Origin: Synchiropus splendidus
Taxonomy: Eukaryota > Chordata > Actinopteri > Syngnathiformes > Callionymidae
NCBI RefSeq assembly: GCF_027744825.2
Contig: NC_071335.1
Span: forward strand, 14,822,501-14,886,500
Direction: 5' to 3'
Length of the DNA: 64,000 nucleotides
In this document: piece after piece, positions 37,867 through 50,277 of the stretch
Layout: each line of letters opens with the position of its first letter
Position numbering within the stretch: the stretch's first letter is position 1
Notes under the pieces: generated by a model
The model's database searches: none
What the model was told of the DNA's origin: nothing
What the model saw: the letters and a program-made list of their open reading frames with translations, nothing else
Position numbers and translations under genes: made by a program

Positions 37867-38649
37867 GGAAGTTATATTTCTGTTTATTTATTTCCAAATT
37901 GTCCCAAATGTAGCACAGTGACGCACATCCATGTGGTTATACGGGACACCAAGTCCTCAGACCTGTTATTACAGTAACATCATGATGAAGCTCCAGCCTT
38001 GGTTTTGTTTTCCTTTTGAAAGTGCTGCACTGTTGCTTCAGCTACTTTGCGTTTGTCAGAGACGTCTGCCCGGACGTGCACGTCTCCTGTAGAGACGTAC
38101 ACTGTGTAGTACATCTATCTTTTTTTTTTTTTTTCAATATGCAACGGCCCCATCAAATCCCTGAGCCACTTCACTGTGTAGGCAAGGTGTCCTGCTTCCT
38201 CCATAATGAACATCTAGCTATTAGGGAGGCACAAGTGCATCTGATTGACTCAGTGGAAGGCTGGCACACTTCTAAACTGTGTGTGACCACAGTACATGCA
38301 CGAGTGTTGGTCTCTCTCCCTCTCTCTCTTGCACTTTATGAAAAATGTCATGAAATAATTATGTAAAGTGCGTTTGAAAAATCAAATCAAGTCCCTCTCT
38401 CTCTTACTTTGTATGTGTATGTGTGCTACTGGACCTCTACTCTCCTTCATCCCTCTGAATTTCCTCGACACACAGTCAAACAAAGTCTTACCATTGATGG
38501 CCCTAAATGTTTCTCTGTCACACGCATACGCAAGTTCTCAAGTCTCCCCCTTCTGTGTGAAAGGGTTAGGGTTAGGGCTCATCTGTCAGTCAGTGGTGTG
38601 CACTTTCATTACTGTGGAAATACTTTTAAAAAGTCTATCTATACCCTTT

Positions 38650-38790
38650 GGAGGGATCAGTTGAGTGTGTGTGTTTGTGTACTTGTATGGCAGTCCTTTT
38701 GGGGACCAACACACCTACCTGTGCTTTGTGGGGACATTTTTGTCGATCCCCACAAGTCCAAGCGTCAATTTGAAGATGAAAACTTCAAAA
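38650..38790. repeat. Interspersed repeat fragment with GTGGGGAC motif
   Basis: TGTG-rich start followed by TTTTGGGGACCAACACACC, TTTGTGGGGACATTTTTGT and GATCCCCACAAGTCC. This word order is typical of a widespread fish repeat. The GGGGAC/GTCCCC-type words form short inverted pairs. Identification is from memory. Confidence 0.4.
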
Positions 38791-39321
38791 TAACTTCATG
38801 ATCAGGTTTAAGTTTCAGAGTCCTGGTTCAGGTCAGCCGTTTGTTTTGGATGCTTGGGTTTAGGATGAGAGGCCGGGGATGGCATTATGGCAATGAGCTA
38901 GCGATACAAACGGGTGTGTGTGCCTTCTGATGTCATGTGAGCTGGGATAGTGATTCCTCAAGTCATCGTTAGTGACCCCTTTTTATTTGGCAACTACCAC
39001 AATCTCTCCGTCTTCCTCTCACCCTCTGGTTCACGTACGCATTTATAATAAAAAATGTGCCGACAGTGCAATTTTGCACCAGCAGCCTGTGACCAATAAA
39101 AGAAGGCAGGTCCGTGTGTGTGTGTGATGAATGTCCACCTTGCTGCCAAATCTTGCTTTTCCTTCCGTGGTTCTGCGTGTGAACAGTGTTCATCAGTTAC
39201 AAGTCCTCAATTACACATTTATTAAACAACACGTCATGATGCCTGATACTAGAACACAAATCATTGGACCAATTACTGCTATTTTATAGAGGAATGATAG
39301 ACCTTTTCCATTTAATACCAT

Positions 39322-39327
39322 TATATA

Positions 39328-39389
<62 letters not shown>
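39322..39389. repeat. AT dinucleotide microsatellite with one interruption
   Basis: About 68 bp of alternating AT with a single ATACAT interruption. Confidence 0.95.
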
Positions 39390-39392
<3 letters not shown>

Positions 39393-40417
39393 TCCTGGTT
39401 TTATTATTTCTCGGCTGGTTTTCTTCCGTCCTTGATGGCCCCTCACAAGAGTCAAGGTATATGATGTGGCCCAGCCCTGAGCTACGTACTTAGAAAGAAC
39501 TTCTTCTGACTCCCACACAGTCACTGCGTTGATTTGTTTTTGTTTAATTAACTAGTATTTTTTTTGTTTGGTTGTTTTCAGTTGGTGAAAAAGAGCTCTA
39601 GCAGGATACATCTGTGTCTGTGTTTATCTTTCTCTTACCAAAAGAACATGAAAATAGACGGAGAGATTTCAAAGCATCCCATGAGTCTCACCAACTCGGT
39701 TGCTCCGACACCACTTGAATGCAGCACTGTTCCCGGCGAGCTGCAACAAACACACTGTCAAGGGCGATGTTTAAACATACAACAATGAGTGACAATCACA
39801 TGAGTGGAAATGAGCAGGGCTCTTTTTGTCCTTCTGAAATGCTTTTTAGCAACTGCCTGTTCACATCTAAATGGATGTAATACAGATCAGTGTAATACAT
39901 GAAGCTCTTTGTACAACATTTTCAGTCGAAATAAATAGTGCCATATAATGTATCCTAGCATCTGCAGCGTTGTTCTCCATTGAAATGCAATACTTCTGCA
40001 AACAGCTGACTCAAGGTCTTTCAAGGGAAAAGAGCACCTCAAACGGGATGAGGACATTTTAGGGTGTTGTCCGTGAGGGGCCCTACAGAATTAGCCTAAT
40101 GATTATAGATTTGAGGCTGTATTACCCACAACTGCCACGTCCCTCTCTCTCTCTCCCTGTCCCTTATGAGAAGTGGTGATTTCCTCTAAATCACTCCCTA
40201 TTGACCAGTCGAGGCTCACACAGTTGCATTGGTGCAAACTGCTGATGCGGGTTTTTGCGCTGCTACATGGATCTGTGAATAAGATACATACCTCTCTGTG
40301 GGCTCTGCATATTTGATGCCCATAAAAAGGTGCAGGGAAAGCTGCAATGCCTCGACTCTTCATTCACCCTCACCATATATCTGGAAAAATCTCTCTCAAA
40401 TATCACTTTGCTGTTGG

Positions 40418-40420
<3 letters not shown>

Positions 40421-40496
<76 letters not shown>
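40421..40496. repeat. Long AT dinucleotide microsatellite
   Basis: 76 bp of uninterrupted AT, the longest in the window. It creates spurious Ile-Tyr frames on both strands. Confidence 0.97.
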
Positions 40497-40499
<3 letters not shown>

Positions 40500-42429
40500 C
40501 CTTTTTGTTTTAACTTTAAAATGGCATGAATGTGAGTTGCTGGTGTGCTGGAAAATAATGAATAAAAGGTGAACACGAGTATTTGTGTCCTCCGACATCT
40601 TCGGCAGTAAACGCTGGAGCCGGCTCACCCTGCCCCCTTTTATGACTTTGCAGATATGATGTGTGACCTTGAAAGACATCTTGGCAATGCGGTGATGAGA
40701 GCGGCGCTCTGTCCATACTACTGCCCCCATGTGGACATGATGGAGAGGTACAGTTGGCAGGCTTCACCGAACACGGGCTGTGACGTAGCGAAGGGGAAAT
40801 CCCATCTGCTCCAGTGTCCATTTAAAATACATGACAAAGAAGATCTGAGACTTCTCCGATCAGTCACTATGCCAATCTTACATTGAGTACAACCACACTA
40901 CTACTATTGCACTGTTCAAAGTGAGGGTAAAGACGTCGGTGTTTTGATATAAAAAAATGTTTATTGTTTGAAAATGGTTCTCTTTAAACTGATTTTTTTT
41001 TACGAGCCATTAGAAATTCTGTGCACTGTTGGATGCTGCTGTTGTGATGTGATGTGCTGTGATTATTTACTCGTTTTCTTTGTCTGCTATTCCTCCCACT
41101 CCCCAGTTCCAGATCTGTCTGAGGCAACCCTGCAATGCAGCACAGATGTGAAACAGAAGCTGCTCTTCCACGCCTGACATCACTGTGTCATCAACACAAG
41201 TCGCAGAGACGTTTGTGCTTCTTCAGTCAAACATGTTAACTGCTCCGATTCGACCCTGTCAGAAACACCTCTTCCAGACATGGACTGGCATTTCCAGGCT
41301 GGAGTGAGCTCAATTTCCGTCCTCTGAATCGCCTCCTAATATCTTGGGTAAATCACTACACACAAGTGGGTCGCACAACTTTACAATAGCTTCACATTCG
41401 ACTGCTCCAGTTGTTAGGAACGGAGCTTTTATGTCAGATTATTGAGAACATCGCCACCCACCTCAGACAATACACTGTCTCTCATCATGTGACCCAGAGC
41501 TCAAAAATGGTAAGAGAATGAACAGTTTCATCGATTTTTATTTGAAACATTCCAATGAAAGAAAAAAACTATTTAATGAGAGAGGAAAAAAAAACTTCTT
41601 CGCCCCTCTGTCCTGTCATTTGGCCAAAACATTTCAAGACAAAAAAATGTTCTGAATGTTATATGTATGTTCAACAATGCATTTGCACATCAGTCCTCCA
41701 CACTGGCCATTTTGAAAGGGTATGGACAGCCCTTCCTTTCGGCGGATGCAGCACCGATTTTATAGTCATGAACACTCCCATTACAATGTCGAATCACTGT
41801 ACAAGTATATGTGGATGGACGGTGTAAGTATCGGAAACGTATAAATGAAAATGACAATAAGAAATTAGATAAGAAATTACAAAACCAAAAAAGGATGTAA
41901 AACAAATTACATGTACTAATGCTAGGAGGTAAAATGACTTAAATGAAGATTTTTATTTGAGATCAAGCAGTTATTTTTTGTGCTTTTTATTTGGTGGAAT
42001 GTTTGATGGAGTTGAAACATTGTTGTGTTTCAATGTAGAGACCAATTGAGGAAGGGGATCTGTGGGCATATTTAGATTTATGGATGTGGAACTTGGCTGA
42101 GATTATAATGGAATGAATGATAATATAAGATAAGGGGGTAAATGCTCTTCATATACACCAACATTCTTCCAAAGTAGTTTCAATATTAGTTATTACGTTG
42201 TTATTATTGTGGACGTCCGCAGTGCATTCGAGCGCTACACTAACGCTACGGTCGTTTATAAATGAAGAGCGGACACATTTATCGATACAATTGATCATAA
42301 GTTACTCCTCAATTGGTGGTTAAGTCTGTGTTATACGCAGTTTCTTTTATTCCACCTCGTAAGGCTGGTGCGTTAAGAGTTATGCAGAAAACTACAAGTT
42401 ACCTGCAGGCGCGTGGGGAGTTCGTCATT

Positions 42430-42600
42430 CGGCGCGTAAACTAAACGTCACTTCCGGTTGAGAAGCCCACGCCAGAGCTCCTCGAGAGTCTGCTGCGTCA
42501 CCACCTCGGCTCCTCCCCGTTCTGTGGCCGTCTCGTCTCGCTGCAAGCTGTCGCTGGAAACCCAGGCAGTGGTCGTACACACCCAACAACATCGGTCAGT
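42430..42600 (+). promoter_or_regulatory. gne: Candidate gne promoter and non-coding first exon
   Basis: A CpG-rich island in AT-rich surroundings, the only strong one upstream of gne. CGTCACTTCCGG at 42446-42457 reads on the minus strand as CCGGAAGTGACG, a composite ETS/CRE element typical of housekeeping promoters. There is no TATA box. A donor-like GTCAGT follows at about 42596. It would drive the 723-residue form by splicing to the exon at 54011. Assignment is by position. Confidence 0.5.
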
Positions 42601-45600
42601 GAGAGACCTACGTCTAACCTATATGGTGGCTTGTTGAGGATTAAAAAAAACCTCTTCACATCATCGGTAAATATTCGCAGCCTATTTTTTCCTTGCCAGC
42701 GCTACGTGAAGTGTGCTACCATAACAATCCTAGCGAGCTGCCGTGGGTCCTCAGCTAATATGCTAACTTGCACAACCTGTCCTAAATGCAGCATGTGGTC
42801 TAATGTTGCTTTTAACTTGACACGAAACCTCCTTTCTCGTTGGCATAGCTTCAAAGCGAGCTTAACTGGTTTTCCTTGAAACAACTTCTGAACATACAAA
42901 GTTGGTTTGGTCGATGATGCGTTCATGTGCCGATCACCGGAGTCGGAGTTTGGTGTGAGTTGCCTTTCACCGGATTCCTGGGTGTTTTGAATGACTATAG
43001 CCGCTGGTTACGGTTTCTTGTTGGTGAACTTAGGTGAGGTTGAACTGTCGGTCCACAGTATACTGCATGTTTTCAAAGCTATTTAATAATGTGTTGCTGT
43101 CTGTGGAAATACAACACATTTGGTTGTATTTAATTGTTTTGCAGGTTTCTTTATGCTTGCCAAACCACATACTGTATGCTGCTGTCTGGGGGAAATACAA
43201 TTATTATAAAAATGAATGATCGAGTTCGTCTTATGCCTGCAACTGTCGTTTTTAGCTTTTCATGTGACATTTAATGAAACCTATTACTGTTAAATGCTGA
43301 TGTGATTTTCTACAGTAGTGACCGTAAACTTGACGTTGTCCTTTTTTTAGGAGGTTGAGGTCGTGCCTCCTTTATTGCTGTGCTATTGTACCTAACCATA
43401 GAAACTTATTTTGTGTAGTTTGCTCTTGACTGAGTTCCATTTTCTGACTTCATCTGTATACCATGTATACCCAATTTATGTTATCTTATTTCATATTAAA
43501 TAAAATGCACATGCAAATACTTATTGTAAAGTGTATAACAAAACACTGGACACTCTAAATTGGTAAATTCAAACAGCTGCATCCTCTGATCATCTAAAAT
43601 TTGTATGTATTTCATATTCAACTAAAGTCAAAATGACCCTTAAGAATCATATTTATAAGCTGCTGAAGAAGGCCGAATTTGGATGCTCCTGAAAACGCGA
43701 CAAATTTGGAGCGTTTGCTGAAGACAAGTTAAGTTTTGTAATAAGAAAATATTGCCTGCTTATAAATGTGCCCAATATTTTTTGGGTTTAAATCTGTTTG
43801 TCCTGGGTTGTTTGGAAAAGCTGCTGTAGTTACTGCTGCTGTCACTCCAACCATCAATGCATATACAGCATGATCACAAATAAATTCAATTTGTACCTTT
43901 TATTGTACTGCAGGTAAACATGCAACCATCGAGCTCTAATAGGAAGCTAACTGAAAGACGCCAGGGTTGATCCGGAGTGAGTGTCGATAGCTGTCTTAGT
44001 GACGATGAAAATATAGCTGGTGTGTAGTATGTGTGTAGTATACAAGTAAGTAGAAGTGCGTAGCAGTAGTGTGATGTTTTCCTTTGCTGTGTGCTGTCTG
44101 AAACAGCTTTCACGTCTGTCTTGTCGTGTGCATGATGTAAATAAAATGCCTTGACTGGTGAAAATTGAATAAAATGATAAATAATAGCAGAGTGCTTTAG
44201 ACTTCCAAGTGTTGTCAAACGTTGGGTGGCACTGACGCTCTTCACAGAAGTAGCAGATGAACTTACTTTAGGCTTTAGGAACATCCGTCTTGCAGACCCT
44301 CCATTGCCGGGGGTTCCCACTGTCACATTATTTACCGTTTGTGTTGAGAGAGGCTGTTAAGCCAAAAGACTGAAGGAATGTAAAAAACTCTGAATTTTAA
44401 CTATTTTTCCACGAGATCTGTTAAAATGAACATTGCTCGATTTAAAAAAAGCTATTTTAAGTTCACAATGTAATGTCAATAGCTATGGGAGGAGAAATAA
44501 CAGGAACAAAAAAGGAAAAAGCACAACGTAATGTTGTGGCTTTGCTGTGGGTCACATAAGAACTGGCAATGGGCCCCACGTGGGTCCTGGGCTGCCCCAC
44601 AAGCAGGGAAATCATCTCTGCACTTAGTCTGGAAAAAGAACCAAAAGTCCATTTGAATGCCGGCATGGGTCATTGACAGACAGCTAGATGGCCATTGGGA
44701 GGATTATTGGAGTGCAGGATACAGTCAGTCACGTGTTAAGTGCCAAATGAGCCTTCTTTTTGTCAATGTCCCGAACAAAAAATAAAATAAAATAAAACAA
44801 GAGGAAATGAATTACGTTTCCACTGAGCATCATGGTGATAGTTTAGTTTGTGTGCTGCACTCAGGTCAATGATCTACACTTACAACACACTAACTCCGAG
44901 ACTAACTGGTCTTGTACACTTTTGTACACTCGAGTTCACTTAACAAGGGTTAAATGCTGGACTGCGCTTGCTGCCTGGACAAAACTGACCGGCAGGTGGC
45001 AGCACGACAGCAAGGAATCAGCAGTGAGACAAAGCAGTCGTGCTGTAATAGTCCTGGCATGAATGAAACGGATTATTATTTCGCGTCAAACATCTTGAAG
45101 GAGCGTAGTTGTTCACCTGTCACTGTAATAATTAATAGAAACCATAATTATCTGAATCATAGACTCCAAGAGCACATGACTTTTTTATCGGCTCAGACTT
45201 TGCCCACTGTAAATGGAATTACTGACCGCTTTGGTGTGTGAACCTATTAGTTTTTCATCACTAATAAACTAAATACTTCAGATTTGCTAACATTTGCCTG
45301 ACAGTGGGAACATTTTGGCATCATGAGTCAAACTCAAGGGCAACTGGCGCACTTCACTGTAACTGACAGAAGTGTAGTAACAACGAGACCTTTCCGTCAC
45401 GTTGTCGCCTTGCACATTCTTACCACAGCCTTTGTTGTCACGAAATGCCGTGGGAGGGGAACATTTGATTCACACGGAACATATCCATTACGTCTGTCAT
45501 CATTGGATGTAGAAGTCCACTCGACACCGTCAATATGTGATACTTTAGGTGTGAGAATGTGTTGCGACCATTAAGTTAGAATAAGCCTCGGGCTTCTGCC

Positions 45601-48600
45601 CATTCCCTTTTTGGCCAGTGGATTTTCCAACTCCTTTTTTTCTTTTTTTGTGTGGTAGTCATTGTGCATTAAGTGAGCTGTGTTTGTCGTGGCATTGCTG
45701 TTTTTTTTTCGTTTGTGCACTGTTCTATGACTGAAATAAACCATTCCATTCAGTTAAAGTTGAAATATCCCAGATTTAGGATCCTTTTTTCAAGTTGTTG
45801 CTTGAATGAAACTGGCAGTTGAAAGTTCTGCTTCTGTTTGGGTGTTTGGCCAGTGGTGGGTGCATTATTACTTATATTTAAAAAGTAGGGTTCAAGCCAA
45901 TATTTCTTTTCCATGAAGGCCTTAAATATTAACTGTTCAAGGGGGAAAAGGAGGAGCAGCTGCACACTTGGGCCTGACTTATATCTGCTTCAATATCTGT
46001 TTCACTTTCGATGGATAGCCTGTGCTAAAAGGCTTAGCACACAAATCTCAGTTGCACTTGAGCTGTGCTATCATTTGCCGTCTTGTTGCCGTCTACTAAC
46101 TTATAAAGATTATCTTTTAACTGTGGATTGTAACGTTTGCTTGCTCTTCAACTTAATGGAAGATAAACTAGCTGTCTTGTTGAGCTGTGACGCCTTTGTT
46201 TGATCAACTGGGATGTCCCAAATGTGTCAACACACAGATGTTGACTCAAGCCAAATTGATTCTTTCAACTTCGAATTGATGCAAGACTGTCCCTTTTCCT
46301 CCCTGGAAATGAAACCACACACCACAAAAATGTAGGCCTGGAATTTTTACTTATTTTGATAATATATAAGAATAATCTCGTATTATTAACCCGAGTCACA
46401 TCAATTTAAAAAACAAGTATTTTTGATCTATCTTTCAATATGGTGATTAAATAGTATATTGTTTCTAATGTCGCAAATATATCTAGTCCACACTTCAGAA
46501 TTCACAATATATAATGGATGACAAATGATATTCCTCTCAAATATTTGTCTCATTTCACAATAATTACCAATAGTAAAATAAAAATAGGAATCACAAAATC
46601 GCACATAATAAGGTGGTTATTGCATTAAATTCACAGTTATTATTATTTCGTTTTTTAAGTGCCCTTGGTCTCTGCTTTCATTTAAATTATATATATATAT
46701 ATAAACACAAAATCGGTGACCAAACGTGACTGGAGGAAAAAAATACTGGCACAAAATTGAACCACTTAGTTTTCAGACTAAAACAAATAGTGTTTTTATT
46801 GAGTCAGAGCCAACAAATCTCACGTGGCTGGTCACTGGCTATATGCAGTTGAAGTGGTTTACATAAGTCTGTGTATTGTCAGGTAACTCACCATTGTTGG
46901 CGTTGATCTCTTCAAAAGGCTCTGGAGAACAGATGCTGACGTCAAAAAGTTCAGGCAACTTATTTCACGATGTTGAGTCGCACCAGTTTGTGTTAGTGGT
47001 TATGTCATTGCCTTTGCTTTTGCCCCTGGCAAAATATCACGCCGCTGCTGCGTTTCTGACTGGACCGAATCCATCATCTTCGAGCACGGACATCTACGGC
47101 CAGCGTCCAGTTCATTTGTCTTCACGTCGGAGTTCACTATGAGTTAGCAGTGTGAAAACCTCCCTTGTTGGTTTTGGCCGAACCCCCCAAAAAAGCCCCC
47201 CCCCCCCCCAACAAGATATTCGCCAGTGTCCTTGTGAGACTGACTTCATGCCCCCATTCTGTGAATGTAAGAACTCCACATTCCACCGGGTGAGTTTTTC
47301 CTCATCTCATGTCCGTCATCTGCATGCATGACAGTAGAAGGCATTATCAGGCCCACTGCGAGAAGATTGAGCAGTTTAACTGGTGTGGTAAGCCTGAACT
47401 AGATTAGATGTCGACAGTAGGGGTGAGACTCTTGTCAGCTTCAGGATGAATCACTTCAGTCATGCACAACCTGACATCTCAGAAACTACTTTAAATGCAA
47501 CTGTTTTTGTCAACCAATTCCACTGGCAGTCTTATCTTCACGAATGTTTTAGAGCAAGCCATCAGCCCCTTGCAAAGGATGAGTTCCTCTAGTCATATTA
47601 CCGCCTCCACTGATATGTCTTCAGACCGGTCACATGATCCTGTGTAGCATGAAAGCAACACAACACCGTGTGGGAACTGTCCAGGACGTCCCCAATCTGT
47701 TTTTGACTGTTGTGTCTTGTTGTGAACCGGATCTAACTTGACCAAGTTCCTCAAGTAATCTGGGTTCATGGGGACCAGTAACTGCTTAAAAAAATCCACA
47801 TTGAAGAATAACTTGCAATATACATTACCATTCAAGTCCAAGCAGAGTGAATCCAACAGACTACTAAATATGGCAACCTCAGCGGAATTGCAAGGGCCTT
47901 TGGGTTATACCTGAAACCCACACCTTTAAAGTCCTTTTGTCACACGCAGGTCTTTGAAAGGCGGAAAAACCAGTTTCAGAGTGCCACCCACCCTTTCCAC
48001 GTTCAGAATTAAATCACTGCCCAAATGAGGTTTTTCAATTATCAGATGTCTTTGTCAGTTCAGCACAAGATGGCAGCCATGTTTGGGTGACCCCTTGTGT
48101 CATCATTTTCCGTTTATACAATTGTGTTTCGGTCTTGATGATTAAACCACATGTATCAAACATGTCAGTGGTTTCATTTTGAATCAGTGTTTCTCAAGTT
48201 GTTGGGCAATTCGCATGTGGTCATAACATGTCCTTCAGACCGTGGAGCAGAAGTCACCTGACCCACAGTCACTTCTTATCTCTCCAGGCTGTTTCCGTTT
48301 CAGTTACTGGTAGTTCCGCCTGGTTCCTGCCTGTCACCTGCTGTGCTCTTTTACATTGAAGTGCCTTCAGTCATTCTTCTTTTTTCGTGTTGCATTTATT
48401 GTACTGTGCCACCACAGCAGAAGTGGTTAGGCTGATATGACAGCCAATGGAAGAGAAGCTCTTTAATGGAAGACTGGTGTGTCATCGCGCCACTGAATTT
48501 CTAGGGATTGGTTGTTACTGTACATACAATGATAAAGCAGTAGGTCTGTGTGATGGGAGAACTCTGGATCTTACTTGCGCGCCTTGTGGTGGCCTCTTGT

Positions 48601-48704
48601 GTCTTTGTTTGATGACAACTGGGGTGATTCCATTGTTGCGATGGGTCTGAAAGTAAGGTGACCGATGCAGGAACGCTGGTCCTTAAACTCATGATATTTT
48701 TACT

Positions 48705-49065
48705 AACACCACAACAACTAGTCGACTGAAATTGACAATTACATTAGTCATGTTCATGAGTCGACTGGCTGTGACATCATCTCTCTCAGTACTAGCCGCA
48801 GTAAAGGGAGTCGCGTAAGTGACCTCATGTCAGAAACGTGGGACCCATTCTTTTTACGCTGCTTTTTGAGCAATTTAATTGAAAATATTGTGTTTTAATA
48901 CAATACGGAACCATATGGATTTGTTCTTCACATATACTTTTACATATGCTTTTTTAAATAGCTATTTACAACACTACAATCAGACACTGTTGGGGAATCA
49001 CTGAACCTGTATACATCATGTGCTGACTCGTCGACTGTCAGAATAGTCAACAGTTGTAGCCCTTA
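48705..49065. mobile_element. hAT-like element with TAGTCGAC/GTCGACT ends
   Basis: Starts near ACTAGTCGACTGAAATTGAC and ends with TCGACTGTCAGAATAGTCAA, then CAGTTGTAGCCCT. The end GGGCTxCAACT with a TAGTC motif is typical of a common fish hAT family. A related left end lies at about 31966 (AGGGCTGCAACTATCTGACT). No transposase remains. Confidence 0.45.
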
Positions 49066-49959
49066 TTGTGATATGGTGTTTCCTGGGAGCCATGTTTTCC
49101 CCAAACATTTAAGAAAAGACTTAAACCCAAAGGGCTCGGTTAAGGAAAGCTGTGAGGATGCATCATGTGACTTCTGAGAATGAGATGGATTTCCAGCTGT
49201 ATAGTAATAAGACTAATCCTATGTATGAAGTTGAATTTATAATATAGCTACGTGTTTCTCTGTGACCAAAGACGTTTTCCCCAGTGGTATCTTGTATTGA
49301 GACCTTTCCTCCTTTGAAGTTGTTGCTTTTATGGAGTAGCACTTCTTTCCAAGCCCCACATCCTGCTCCACCAGTATGCACACTGTGATCATGCTTATCA
49401 ATGTTTGTTGATCCAAGGGTGTGTTCTTTCGCAGTCAATACAAAATGAAAGAATCTGTTAGATCCCCATTTAGTCTTTTTTTTTTTTTTTTGGCAATATC
49501 GTGCTTATCTGAAATCTTGAGATAAATGCTATCAAAAATACATTTTGAAAGTAAACATATATAAACTCTGCTAGTTTAAGATCAACCTCCCCATGTTGTG
49601 GTGGAAAGGTTTATACTTTATATGTATATACTTTATTAATCAGTTCATGAATTATTTTTTATAAAAAAATAAAAATTTATAAAAAAAGCGTGAATGCAGA
49701 TTGACTCCAAATTGAAACTGTATCAGTGTGGATGATGCAATTTAAGTGTATATTTTACAGCATAAATCATCCATTGTGCATTCATTGTATCACAAAGCGG
49801 ATGTTATCAAATATATTTGTGTAATTAAAGCTACTGCACTGCACATAGAACATGAGCTATGTTTACTGAAACTTAATAGTCCACTTGAGTAATCACAAAT
49901 TGCCTTCCGACCTTAATGACTTTATTGTTTTCAAATTGAAACGGAAGGAAACGAGCCAG

Positions 49960-50240
49960 TGAGGCTGCCATGTGTGCGCCACGAAGTGCTTCATTTCTCC
50001 TTCCGCTTGGACTTGGACCAATCACACGCCGCGACGCAAATGAGCCCAGGCCCAGTTTCTGGAGCCCCTCCCCCAGCTCTATGTCAGCGAGCCAAGCTGC
50101 CTCCCTTCCTTTCTACACGCTCTTTTACCTGCTGGTTCACACATGCTCTTCTTTTCATGATATGTCAGCTCCATTTTGTAACTAAGCGAGGCCGTTTTTG
50201 TATTCAGGAAGGTAGGATTGTTTTAGGAAGCCCTAGGAAT
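49960..50240 (+). promoter_or_regulatory. gne: Candidate alternative gne promoter
   Basis: Immediately upstream of the candidate long-isoform exon. It has a CCAAT box (GGACCAATCACACG near 50016-50029), several CpGs and GC-richer sequence than its surroundings. A pyrimidine-rich stretch ending TATTCAG near 50208 could instead be an acceptor for a spliced 5' UTR. Confidence 0.35.
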
Positions 50241-50277
50241 GGAAAAGCATCCCGGTTTTGTTTGCAAAAACCCTCAT
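50239..50277 (+). CDS. gne: Candidate first coding exon of the gne long isoform
   Basis: ATG in good context (GGAATGG) encoding MEKHPGFVCKNPH, then a GTGAGT donor in phase 0. The next coding exon (54011) begins in phase 0 with ELYSVKILRSKRQKDI before the internal ATG. The human long isoform starts METYGYLQRESCFQGPH and continues ELYFKNLSKRNKQI (remembered). The shared ME...C...PH|ELY pattern and the total of 752 residues (human 753) support homology. No transcript evidence is available here. Confidence 0.65.

Larger units (their letters stand above)
31000..42420. other. Intergenic region between complexin and gne
   Basis: No recognised gene. It contains a LINE relic, fragments of interspersed repeats (for example about 31600-31760, 31966-32050 and 32676-32760), a 50-nt hairpin and three long AT tracts. 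Two exon-like stretches (near 37390 and 41104) could not be tied to a gene. Confidence 0.55.

Noticed and set aside
38564..38577. Two GGGTTAGG telomere-like units
   Set aside because: Only two units, within ordinary sequence, so chance is the likely reason.
40263..40730. 155-codon minus-strand frame and plus-strand Ile-Tyr frames
   Set aside because: Products of the AT microsatellite, which has no stop codons in any frame.
46876..47142. 88-codon plus-strand frame in the gne intron
   Set aside because: No fitting splice phase to gne, no recognised domain and low-complexity composition. It may be an old repeat.
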